Shown here piece after piece: positions 55,434-63,538 of a DNA stretch of 64,000 nt. The notes beneath the pieces were generated by a model. The model had not been told where the DNA came from. It did no database searches and worked only from the letters and a program-made list of their open reading frames with translations. The stretch comes from an uncultured Roseibium sp. Lineage in GTDB: Bacteria; Pseudomonadota; Alphaproteobacteria; Rhizobiales; Stappiaceae. Both the position numbers and the translations under genes were made by a program. The stretch is from assembly GCF_963669205.1 (NCBI RefSeq), contig NZ_OY769915.1:3198001-3262000 (forward strand), given 5' to 3'. How positions within the stretch are numbered: position 1 is the stretch's first letter; the number at the start of each line of letters is the position of its first letter.

Positions 55434-55747
55434 CACAAATCGTGCGGCCGCGTGTCGCGCGAGCGTCTCGGGCACACAAACAGAAGCGTTGGGTAACGTC
55501 CGAATTCAGGATAAAATTCGTGGAACCACATATTCCTCTGCGTGTATTCCGAATGCAGCCGCAATAGTCTGTACATTCTCCCCATTCTCATGGCGCTCAA
55601 CGATATGCTCTCGACTGAATAAACACGTGCGAGCACTCTGGAGCGGGTTGTTCATTCTACAAATCCTGAAACTGATTAGGTTTGGTCGCCAACCAGTCTC
55701 AAGACTTCAATGCGAGTGAACAACCTTCTGAGATTCCACACTTAGCG
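55434..55747. other. Convergent gap between PPC gene and luxR, containing a repeat
   Basis: No gene is supported. The right part holds one copy of an 83-bp repeat (55666-55748). Twelve-base arms GGTTGTTCATTC (55646-55657) and GAGTGAACAACC (55714-55725) are inverted with one mismatch. Confidence 0.6.
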
Positions 55748-55748
55748 T
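55666..55748 (+). repeat. 83-bp imperfect direct repeat, copy A
   Basis: By hand alignment it matches 57832-57914 without gaps, with about 13 differences. The best-kept part is TTTGGTCGCCAACCAGTCTC. It ends at the luxR stop codon. Differences do not favour third codon positions, so it looks non-coding. Confidence 0.8.
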
Positions 55749-56503
55749 CAGCGCAGACCGACATTCGCGTTCGAGATCAGGCCGAGTTCATACGCGATCG
55801 CGATCATCTGCGTCTTGTTCTGGGCGTGCAGTTTGCGATTAAGCGATGCTATGTAGCCCGCAACGGTCGATTCCGCCACGCCGAGTATCGTCGCACATTC
55901 GGAAGATGTCTTGCCGCGGGCTGACCAGACGAGACATTCGATTTCCCTCGTACTGAGTACGAGTTTCTCGCCAAGATCACCCATGAGCGCATAAAGGCGG
56001 GAGAAAATATGCTGGCTGATCAGATGCAGGGTCGCCTTTTCCGCAGGCGAAGGCAGGGACCGGGTCCCGGAAAAACCGATTGCACCTCGGCGGCCCGTTT
56101 TGTCATGGCATCCGAAATAGACGCCTCGTGGCATTTCATGCTCCAGAAACAGGTTGATCGCGACGCTCTGCTCTTCTTCGGGTCTGTCGATTCCCTTCGT
56201 TTCAAGGTCATATTCGACGGGGTCGTCCGTCTGTCGCAACCCGGCTATGATCGGACTGTTTTCGAGCAGCTTCAGCCTGTCATAAGCGGCCAATAAGGCG
56301 CCACTCCAGTTGGAAGCGACGATGCTGGGCCGTATGTTTTCGTCCGTCACCTGGGGCAGAAACAGCACGACATAACGCCCGAACCGCAGATCTTCGGCAA
56401 TGCGGCGCAGCTTTGTATATAACTCCGAGGGATTTTGCACACCGTTGACGGAACTGTAGAGCCCGGACAAGTAACCCGCGTTTTCTACACTTGCATCTGT
56501 CAT
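55748..56503 (-). CDS. LuxR-family regulator with divergent autoinducer-binding domain
   Basis: Transcription regulator of 251 residues. The N-terminal part (about 20-165) resembles an autoinducer-binding domain, with NWSGALLAAYDRLKLLENSP in place of the usual W-x3-Y...DP core. The DP pair is replaced, so the ligand may not be a standard acyl-homoserine lactone. The C-terminal helix-turn-helix (about 185-245) is classical: LSTREIECLVWSARGKTSSE and GVAESTVAGYIASLNRKL. No luxI synthase is near, so it is a solo. It is convergent with the PPC gene and divergent from lexA. Confidence 0.88.
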   Translation of the reverse strand: MTDASVENAGYLSGLYSSVNGVQNPSELYTKLRRIAEDLRFGRYVVLFLPQVTDENIRPSIVASNWSGALLAAYDRLKLLENSPIIAGLRQTDDPVEYDLETKGIDRPEEEQSVAINLFLEHEMPRGVYFGCHDKTGRRGAIGFSGTRSLPSPAEKATLHLISQHIFSRLYALMGDLGEKLVLSTREIECLVWSARGKTSSECATILGVAESTVAGYIASLNRKLHAQNKTQMIAIAYELGLISNANVGLR

Positions 56504-56997
56504 GGCAGCCTTCCGGGTTGCATTTTACCGACGGTCAATGCGGCCAGCCAGTTGATTGGTGTTACAGCAATCCAGAGCGCAAGGCGCCGGTTCGAAGAAC
56601 AGAAATTATTGTTTTGTTCCTGTGCTCCGCCAATTACGCAGGTTTGCAGGAACTTGCTACGCTACAAACGCAACCCATAATTGCATGACTTGTTTTGCGA
56701 CGCCAAACGAAAAACGCGACAATCAACACCGTACTTCCCGGGCTGGTCATCGCTCGATGGTGCCGCCAAGTTTCCCCGGACACGGACATCGCTCCGGCTG
56801 AACTTAATGGTTCGGGTGCAGACGCGACGAGCGCTCAATGTCACCGGATGCGGACCGGGAGCCGGCCTGGCAATCGCGTCAAAATGCCGTCGACGCGACA
56901 CGAAGCACATGATGATCACGGCGGCATCGACCGCTGCGCCGCACATGACCGACGCTGCGCCGTGGCTCTGGTCCGGACCACTCCGTCATCCGCTGAA

Positions 56998-57012
56998 GAA
57001 CAGTAAGAGAAC
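56998..57012. promoter_or_regulatory. LexA (SOS) box 1 upstream of lexA
   Basis: GAAC-AGTAAGA-GAAC, an exact match to the alphaproteobacterial LexA consensus, 85 bases before the lexA start. Confidence 0.8.
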
Positions 57013-57020
57013 ATTTACCC

Positions 57021-57049
57021 TTGCAGAACACAATAGGAACAGGTACTGT
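57021..57049 (+). promoter_or_regulatory. Candidate lexA promoter
   Basis: TTGCAG (57021-57026) and TACTGT (57044-57049) are 17 bases apart. LexA box 2 fills the spacer, so bound LexA would block RNA polymerase. Confidence 0.5.
57026..57040. promoter_or_regulatory. LexA (SOS) box 2 upstream of lexA
   Basis: GAAC-ACAATAG-GAAC, an exact consensus match, 57 bases before the lexA start. A third, imperfect site (GTTC-N7-GTAC) follows at 57050-57064. Confidence 0.85.
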
Positions 57050-57096
57050 GTTCTTGATTTGTACCAGCCCCTATTCGTGGTCAGGGAGAGCCAAAG

Positions 57097-57807
57097 ATGC
57101 TCACGCGCAAGCAGTATGAACTGCTCATGTTCATTCACGAACGTCTCAAGGAAACCGGCGTTCCGCCTTCATTTGATGAAATGAAGGATGCGTTGGACTT
57201 GCGTTCGAAGTCGGGCATACACCGCCTGATCACCGCCCTCGAGGAACGCGGCTTCATCCGGAGGCTGCCGAATCGGGCACGCGCCATGGAGGTGGTCCGC
57301 CTTCCCGACTCGATCGCTCCGGGTCTGGGGACACCGCGGCCACGGGGCAGCTTCTCGCCTGAAGTCATTGAAGGCTCGCTGGGGAAGCAGGAACCGAAGC
57401 GCACTGTTCCGGTGCAGCCGGAATCCGGAACGGAGATCCCCGTGATGGGGCGCATTGCGGCCGGTGTTCCCATTGAGGCCATCCAGACCCACAGTCATTC
57501 GATCAGCGTGCCGCAGGAACTTCTGGGTAGAGGCGAGCACTACGCCCTCGAGGTGCGAGGTGATTCCATGATCGAAGCAGGGATTCTGGATGGGGACACG
57601 GTTCTCATTCGAAGAACCGACAGTGCCGACAGCGGAGACATTGTGGTCGCGCTGGTTGACGAAGAAGAAGCGACGTTGAAACGTCTGCGCAAGAAAGGTG
57701 CATCGATCGCGCTTGAAGCAGCAAACCCGGCTTATGAAACACGGATATTCGGTCCTGGAAGGGTTCGTGTTCAGGGGCGGCTGGTGGCTCTGTTCAGACA
57801 GTACTGA
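57097..57807 (+). CDS. lexA: SOS repressor LexA
   Basis: Repressor of the DNA-damage response with autocleavage activity, 236 residues. The N-terminal winged helix (about 1-66) reads MLTRKQYELLMFIHERLKET and SKSGIHRLITALEERGFIRR, the alphaproteobacterial form. The cleavage site is Ala122-Gly123 in GRIAAGVP. The catalytic Ser157 is in VRGDSMIEAG and Lys195 in ATLKRLRKK. AGGGAG stands before the ATG at 57097. Exact LexA boxes upstream show autoregulation. The C terminus is convergent with comEC, with a repeat between. Confidence 0.97.
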   Translation: MLTRKQYELLMFIHERLKETGVPPSFDEMKDALDLRSKSGIHRLITALEERGFIRRLPNRARAMEVVRLPDSIAPGLGTPRPRGSFSPEVIEGSLGKQEPKRTVPVQPESGTEIPVMGRIAAGVPIEAIQTHSHSISVPQELLGRGEHYALEVRGDSMIEAGILDGDTVLIRRTDSADSGDIVVALVDEEEATLKRLRKKGASIALEAANPAYETRIFGPGRVRVQGRLVALFRQY

Positions 57808-57831
57808 GCTGCCGGAAACGTTGCGAAGACA

Positions 57832-57914
57832 CTGAAACTGATTGTGTTTGGTCGCCAACCAGTCTCAAGAACTCATAGCGAATGAACAACCTTTTTGGAA
57901 ACCACACCTAGCGT
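57832..57914 (+). repeat. 83-bp imperfect direct repeat, copy B
   Basis: Partner of the copy at 55666-55748, same orientation, 2.2 kb away. It fills most of the lexA/comEC gap, and its last seven bases include the comEC stop codon. Confidence 0.8.
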
Positions 57915-60295
57915 GCATGTCGCAACGAGGCGCGTGTGACATTGCCTCGCCTGTGCCAGGGACGAGGTTTTTCGGCGATTGCGAATTCAATCCTGAGTAT
58001 ACCGGTGGTGACGTCTGCCCTTTCACTGCCGGCTTCAGCGTTTGCCGCGGATCTGCCGGGATGGCCTTCTTGCAGCTGTGGCGAGAGCCATAGGGATATG
58101 GCCCCCCTGCTCTGTCTCAGGCTCCTGCCGAACACGATTGCCTCCGGACAGGTGCCGGGGACGACCAGATCGCTCACGATAAGATCGGCGTATCGGCAAT
58201 CATGATGAAGCGCTTCCGGCATTCTGGGCAAGGCGATCTTCAGCGGCTTGACCGGCCCGAGCAATTTCCGGCCGTCACCGGACGGTGCATGCGCTTCCAC
58301 GACGCATCCGAGGGTGTCGCATCGGATTTGCGGCGATCTCATCTTTTGCGACTTTATCGCCTGCCCCGCAACGCCTTCGGATTGGTACCATGTTTCGATA
58401 AGGAAGGTTTCATTCCGGCCGGACCACTTCAAGACACCGTCATTGTCCCTTGCCGCGATGCGATAACCGTTCGCTGCAATATGCACATCTGGAGAAGGTG
58501 AAAACCGGACCAGGCACAATCCGAGCAAGAGCGGCAACAGGGCGTAGGCGCGCATCCTTCCCCGCATAAGAAGGAAGGCGAAGAGGGCTGCGGAAAAGGC
58601 CAGCATCTCGGTCGCCGTGACACGCGCGATCACGCCACTTCCCCCGTCCAATGCAGCCACGAAAGCCGCAATCTTCAGAAGTACCTTAAGTCCGAATGCC
58701 ATGATCGACAGAGGGAGCGCAGCCAGGCCGAACGGCATCAGGACGAACGCGAGTACTCCCATCGGCATGATAAGAAGTGAGAAGACAGGCATCCCGAGCA
58801 TGTTTCCGACAAGACCGTAAGGCGCGACGCGGCCAAAATGATGCGCTGCAATGATCCCGGTCGCCGTGCCGGCGACCAGCGCAGTGACGAACAGCCCCAG
58901 CATCCACTTGCCCGCCGACATCAGCAGCCGGGCTTTCAAGCTGCCTTGCGCCGGATTTCCAAAGCGCGTCCAGGCGGCATACTCTCGCCAGGCTTCATAA
59001 ACGGCAACCAGGCAAATGACGGCCGCGAACGACATCTGAAATCCGGGATGAAAGAGGCGTTCTGGTGCCAGGGCAAGGAGAAAGAGCCCCGCAAGCGCGA
59101 CACTGCGGACTGTCAGGCCTCTGCGGCCTGTCAACACGCCCACGAACACCAGAGCGATCATGAGGAATGACCTCTGGGTCGCAATGGAACCGCCCGAAAC
59201 CAGCAGATAGAAGATTGCGGCAAGCAAAGCGCAGCCGGCGGCGATCTTGTGGGTCGGCAGCCGCAGACTCACGGCCGGGAAGAGAGACAGAAGGAATGAA
59301 GCTGCTGCGTAGGTACCGCCGGCAAAAAGAGCCATGTGGAGACCCGAAATCGCGAGGACATGAGCGAGCCCCGCGGCGCGAAGATCTTCCTGGTCACGTT
59401 CACTGATCGCACTTCGGTCGCCCACGAGCAGCGCGACCGCGAGCGCGGCTTCCGGGGCATTGCGGAGATCGGCGGTGATGCGCGCCGCCAGAATGTCTCT
59501 TAAAGACTGCATGAAAGCAGGCAAACGCATTGCAAGCGGGGCGGCGTCCCTGTCCAGAACGGCCGGTGCACCGAAACTGAAACCCGTTGCCCCTATTTGC
59601 GAATAATAGGCCCCGAAGGAAAAGTCGTATCCTCCGGGCATTACGGGACCGGCGGGAGGAAAAAGGCGTGCACGCATCTTCACGGTGTCACCTGTGACGG
59701 CTGCCGTCTCCCTGGGAACACGAACGCGTATGCGTTTGGGAAAGAGAACGTCACGCACTGATCGTTCATTGACGGTTTCAACGCCGACAACCAGCCTTAG
59801 CCCGTTCGCGCGCTCGATCCGGTCGACGACGATCCCGTTCAGGGTCACCGTCATTTCATGGGCAAGGCGCGGCGCCGCGACGTATGCCGTACGGATTGAG
59901 GCAACCGTGCCTCCTGTCAGGAATGCCAGCGCCAGCAAAACAAGCGGAGCCAGGCCCTTCTTCCGGTTCTCCAGAACCGCCAAACCCGTCAGAACCGATA
60001 GAACGCCCGACAACACCTGCCATGAGGGTTCGGCGGGAAGCATCGTGTAGACCGCAATTCCGGCGGCGAAGGAGAAACTGATCCAAAGCAGCGCCTGATC
60101 TTCCAGGACGCTGGGTATCGATGCCTCACTGCCTTCGTCGCCGGCACGCGACAGCAACCTTTGGATGGCCCGGTTTGTCCCCTGAGAACTGTTGTCATTG
60201 CGCGACGCTTTTTCACGCCGCTCAGCAGAACGTGTCGCGTTCGTCAACGCGTTGCGGCGTATTTTGACATAACCTTCCCCGTCATTGCCCGGCAT
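57908..60295 (-). CDS. comEC: ComEC/Rec2-family DNA uptake channel protein
   Basis: Polytopic membrane protein of about 795 residues in the ComEC/Rec2 family, whose members carry single-stranded DNA across the inner membrane. The N-terminal region holds an early membrane pair (LLWISFSFAAGIAVYTM) and an OB-like domain (DUF4131; LNGIVVDRIERANGLRLVVG). The competence domain core includes ALLVGDRSAISERDQEDLRAAGLAHVLAISGLHMAL, here cited in part as HVLAISGLHMALFAGG. The C-terminal metallo-beta-lactamase-like domain appears absent or reduced. The start is uncertain: ATG at 60295 is used, but the frame is open to 60391. Divergent from gltX. Confidence 0.9.
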   Translation of the reverse strand: MPGNDGEGYVKIRRNALTNATRSAERREKASRNDNSSQGTNRAIQRLLSRAGDEGSEASIPSVLEDQALLWISFSFAAGIAVYTMLPAEPSWQVLSGVLSVLTGLAVLENRKKGLAPLVLLALAFLTGGTVASIRTAYVAAPRLAHEMTVTLNGIVVDRIERANGLRLVVGVETVNERSVRDVLFPKRIRVRVPRETAAVTGDTVKMRARLFPPAGPVMPGGYDFSFGAYYSQIGATGFSFGAPAVLDRDAAPLAMRLPAFMQSLRDILAARITADLRNAPEAALAVALLVGDRSAISERDQEDLRAAGLAHVLAISGLHMALFAGGTYAAASFLLSLFPAVSLRLPTHKIAAGCALLAAIFYLLVSGGSIATQRSFLMIALVFVGVLTGRRGLTVRSVALAGLFLLALAPERLFHPGFQMSFAAVICLVAVYEAWREYAAWTRFGNPAQGSLKARLLMSAGKWMLGLFVTALVAGTATGIIAAHHFGRVAPYGLVGNMLGMPVFSLLIMPMGVLAFVLMPFGLAALPLSIMAFGLKVLLKIAAFVAALDGGSGVIARVTATEMLAFSAALFAFLLMRGRMRAYALLPLLLGLCLVRFSPSPDVHIAANGYRIAARDNDGVLKWSGRNETFLIETWYQSEGVAGQAIKSQKMRSPQIRCDTLGCVVEAHAPSGDGRKLLGPVKPLKIALPRMPEALHHDCRYADLIVSDLVVPGTCPEAIVFGRSLRQSRGAISLWLSPQLQEGHPGRSAANAEAGSERADVTTGILRIEFAIAEKPRPWHRRGNVTRASLRHAR

Positions 60296-60431
60296 GGACA
60301 AACCATTGTTGCCGGACAAGCGGAAGAAACGGCTCGAGCACTGTTTTGCCCTGTTTTCCTGTGCTAAGACCGCGCCAGATTGATGGCGCACTCCGCGCTG
60401 CTCACCTGATAGAGACCTTCAAAAATACACC

Positions 60432-61856
60432 ATGGCACAAGAGATCGTTACGCGTTTCGCTCCATCCCCGACCGGATTTCTCCACATTGGCGGTGCCCGC
60501 ACAGCATTGTTCAACTGGCTCTTCGCCAAACACAACAACGGCAAGATGCTGCTGAGGATCGAGGACACCGACAGGGCACGATCGACCGAGGAGGCCGTTG
60601 ATGCCTTGGTCGATGGCCTCACCTGGTTGGGGCTGGACTGGGAAGGCGACCCTATCTCCCAGTTTTCGCGCGTCGACCGGCACAAGGAAGCCGTCGCGCA
60701 GATGCTCCAGTCCGGCAACGCGTACAAGTGTTACAGTACCCCGGAAGAAATCGAAGCCATGCGCGAAAAGGCGCGCGCCGAAGGCCGGCCGCCAAGATAC
60801 GACGGAACCTGGCGGGACAGGGATCCGTCCGAAGCGCCTGCAGGCATCGATCCGGTCGTGCGGCTCAAAGCACCCAGGGACGGTGAAACGGTCATAGAAG
60901 ATCAGGTTCAGGGGCGGGTCGTCATTCCGAACAAGGATCTCGACGATCTGATTCTGCTGCGCTCCGACGGGACCCCGACCTACATGCTTGCGGTCGTCGT
61001 CGATGACCACGATATGGGCGTAACGCACATCATTCGCGGCGTAGACCACCTCACCAATGCGGCCCGTCAGACACTGATCTTCCAGGCGCTCGGCTGGGAA
61101 ACGCCGGTCATGGCACACATTCCGCTCATTCACGGGCCGGATGGAGCCAAACTCTCCAAGAGACACGGTGCGACGGGTGCTGAGGCCTATCGCGCTCTCG
61201 GCTACCTGCCGCAGGCGATGCGGAACTATCTGGCCCGGCTCGGCTGGAGCCACGGTGACGAGGAAATCATGTCGCTCGATGACATGATCAAATGGTTCGG
61301 GCTGGACGCGGTCGGACAGTCGGCCGCACGCTTCGACTTCAAGAAGCTGGAGAACCTGAACGGACACTACATGCGGTCAACCGATGACGCGGAGCTCCTG
61401 TGTCATTGGAAAACCTATCTGCAATATGCCGACCAGGGCGATACAGTCCTTGCCTGGCTTGCGGCAGGTGGTAACGAACAGACTGCATTGGCTGCCCTGC
61501 CCGGGTTGAAAGAACGGGCCAAGACACTGGTCGAACTCACGGAAAGTGCATCATATCTCTGGCGCCAGAGACCTCTGGATCTGGATGAAAAGGCGCAAAA
61601 GATTCTCAACGACGATGCCAAATCCATTCTTGGGGCCCTGTATTCCGTTCTTGAACCGATATCCGGATGGGAGGCGGAAGCGCTCGAGACGGCGGTCAAG
61701 TCGTTCGCCGAAGAAAAGGACCTGAAGCTCGGAAAAGTGGCCCAGCCCATCCGTGCAGCCCTGACCGGGCGCGGCGTCTCGCCGGGCATCTACGACGTTT
61801 TGGTGGCGTTGGGCAGAGAGGAGTCGCTTGCCCGCATCAAGGAACAGGCGAACTGA
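60432..61856 (+). CDS. gltX: Glutamyl-tRNA synthetase
   Basis: Class I aminoacyl-tRNA synthetase charging tRNA-Glu, 474 residues. The HIGH-type motif is PSPTGFLHIGGARTALFN (about 10-27), and the KMSKS-type motif is DGAKLSKRHGATG. The C-terminal half is the helical anticodon-binding domain. Many alphaproteobacteria have two GltX copies, one of which also charges tRNA-Gln; which type this is cannot be told from the sequence by eye. It is followed by gltA after about 240 bases on the same strand. Confidence 0.95.
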   Translation: MAQEIVTRFAPSPTGFLHIGGARTALFNWLFAKHNNGKMLLRIEDTDRARSTEEAVDALVDGLTWLGLDWEGDPISQFSRVDRHKEAVAQMLQSGNAYKCYSTPEEIEAMREKARAEGRPPRYDGTWRDRDPSEAPAGIDPVVRLKAPRDGETVIEDQVQGRVVIPNKDLDDLILLRSDGTPTYMLAVVVDDHDMGVTHIIRGVDHLTNAARQTLIFQALGWETPVMAHIPLIHGPDGAKLSKRHGATGAEAYRALGYLPQAMRNYLARLGWSHGDEEIMSLDDMIKWFGLDAVGQSAARFDFKKLENLNGHYMRSTDDAELLCHWKTYLQYADQGDTVLAWLAAGGNEQTALAALPGLKERAKTLVELTESASYLWRQRPLDLDEKAQKILNDDAKSILGALYSVLEPISGWEAEALETAVKSFAEEKDLKLGKVAQPIRAALTGRGVSPGIYDVLVALGREESLARIKEQAN

Positions 61857-62099
61857 CCGGCCCCCACGGACCTGCCCTGTCGGTACATCTACCGAAGCTG
61901 TCTTCCGGCAGGGGGAACGGGATGCGCAGCTTGCGCGAGCGTCTTTGACCAAAGCGTTATACCGGGCTGCTTGCGGCACTGCGGTAAATGAGCTACGCAA
62001 GACGCGAAAATTTCTCAAGTGCCGTCCGGCGCAGGCTTCTCGCGGTTGAGAGATGCCCGTGCTGATCGGCACATCAGGATAACACGAAGGGGTTTCTGT

Positions 62100-63392
62100 A
62101 TGGCCGAAAACAACGCCAAGCTAAACGTTGGTGGTGGCGACCACGATTTCAACGTTCTTGACGGATCCATCGGGCCGTCAGTGGTGAACATCTCGTCCCT
62201 CTACAAGGACACGGGCATGTTCACCTATGACCCCGGTTTTACGTCAACCGCCTCCTGCGAATCCAAAATCACCTATATTGACGGCGACGAAGGCACCCTT
62301 CTCTACCGTGGTTACCCGATCGAACAGCTTGCCGATCACGGCGATTTCCTGGAGTCCTGCTACCTTCTGCTCTATGGCGAGTTGCCGACAAAGGTTCAGA
62401 AAGATGACTTCGTCAATCGCGTGACGTATCACACGATGATCCACGAGCAGATGAACCGGTTCTTCTCCGGCTTCCGCCGCGACGCCCACCCGATGGCGAT
62501 CATGGTCGGGACGGTTGGCGCCCTGTCGGCTTTCTATCATGACTCAACGGACATCACCGATCCGCACCAGCGTATGGTCGCATCACTGCGCATGATCGCG
62601 AAGATGCCGACGATCGCGGCCATGGCCTACAAGTATCACGTCGGCCAGCCCTTCGTTTACCCGCGCAACGATCTGGGATACGCCGCCAACTTCCTGCACA
62701 TGTGTTTTGCGGTGCCGTGCGAGGAGTACAAGGTAAACCCGGTTCTCGCCCGCGCCATGGACCGCATCTTCATCCTGCACGCAGACCACGAGCAGAACGC
62801 ATCCACATCCACGGTGCGTCTCGCCGGATCTTCAGGCGCCAACCCGTTCGCCTGCATCGCGGCCGGCATTGCCTGCCTCTGGGGCCCGGCACATGGCGGC
62901 GCCAACGAAGCGGCGCTGAACATGCTGTCCGAAATCGGATCGGTCGACAACATTCCCGAGTATGTCGAACGCGCCAAGGACAAGGATGATCCGTTCCGTC
63001 TGATGGGTTTCGGGCACCGCGTCTACAAGAACTACGACCCGCGCGCGCGCATCATGCAGAAAACGACCCACGAAGTGCTGGGCGAACTCGGCATCAAGGA
63101 CGATCCGCTTCTCGATGTCGCGATCGAGCTGGAGAAGATCGCTCTCAACGACGAGTACTTCATCGAAAAGAAGCTCTATCCCAACATCGACTTCTATTCC
63201 GGCATCACACTTCGGGCTCTCGGTTTCCCGACTACGATGTTCACCGTGCTCTTCGCGCTGGCAAGGACCGTGGGCTGGATCGCGCAGTGGAAGGAAATGG
63301 TCGAGGATCCCTCACAGAGAATTGGCCGTCCGCGGCAGCTCTACACGGGTGCGACCAAGCGGGACTACACACCGATCGATCAGCGCCGCTAA
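62100..63392 (+). CDS. gltA: Citrate synthase
   Basis: Joins acetyl-CoA and oxaloacetate in the first step of the TCA cycle. The product has 430 residues, the length of the hexameric Gram-negative type. The ATG at 62100 has AAGGGG seven to eight bases upstream; an open frame begins earlier but has no family support. Active-site regions: ILHADHEQNASTSTVRL (first His), LMGFGHRVYKNYDPRA (second His) and NIDFYSGITLRALGFP (Asp). A strong terminator follows. It uses the acetyl-CoA that the pdh complex of this window supplies. Confidence 0.97.
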   Translation: MAENNAKLNVGGGDHDFNVLDGSIGPSVVNISSLYKDTGMFTYDPGFTSTASCESKITYIDGDEGTLLYRGYPIEQLADHGDFLESCYLLLYGELPTKVQKDDFVNRVTYHTMIHEQMNRFFSGFRRDAHPMAIMVGTVGALSAFYHDSTDITDPHQRMVASLRMIAKMPTIAAMAYKYHVGQPFVYPRNDLGYAANFLHMCFAVPCEEYKVNPVLARAMDRIFILHADHEQNASTSTVRLAGSSGANPFACIAAGIACLWGPAHGGANEAALNMLSEIGSVDNIPEYVERAKDKDDPFRLMGFGHRVYKNYDPRARIMQKTTHEVLGELGIKDDPLLDVAIELEKIALNDEYFIEKKLYPNIDFYSGITLRALGFPTTMFTVLFALARTVGWIAQWKEMVEDPSQRIGRPRQLYTGATKRDYTPIDQRR

Positions 63393-63417
63393 GGCCTGTA
63401 CCCCAACGAAAATCCAG

Positions 63418-63444
63418 ACACCCCCGGCCACCCCGGGGGTGTTT
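63418..63444 (+). terminator. Rho-independent terminator of gltA
   Basis: Perfect 10-bp stem ACACCCCCGG / CCGGGGGTGT with a 5-base loop and a short T-run, 25 bases past the gltA stop. It may also act on the convergent lpxB transcript. Confidence 0.85.
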
Positions 63445-63538
63445 CCGTTTGCGTGGGCAGGACCGGCGTCGGATTGGCCCGCTTCAGAGTTATCTTCGAT
63501 TTCAATGCCTTAGAAACATGTAGAGCGTTTACGGATAG

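Larger units (their letters stand above)
56504..57096. other. Divergent gap between luxR and lexA
   Basis: These 593 bases hold no convincing gene; open frames lack ribosome sites and known motifs. The right end carries the lexA promoter with LexA boxes. The left end must hold the luxR promoter. Confidence 0.55.

Noticed and set aside
56681..57184. Open frame before and into lexA on the plus strand
   Set aside because: It runs through the LexA boxes and overlaps lexA in another frame, with no ribosome site.
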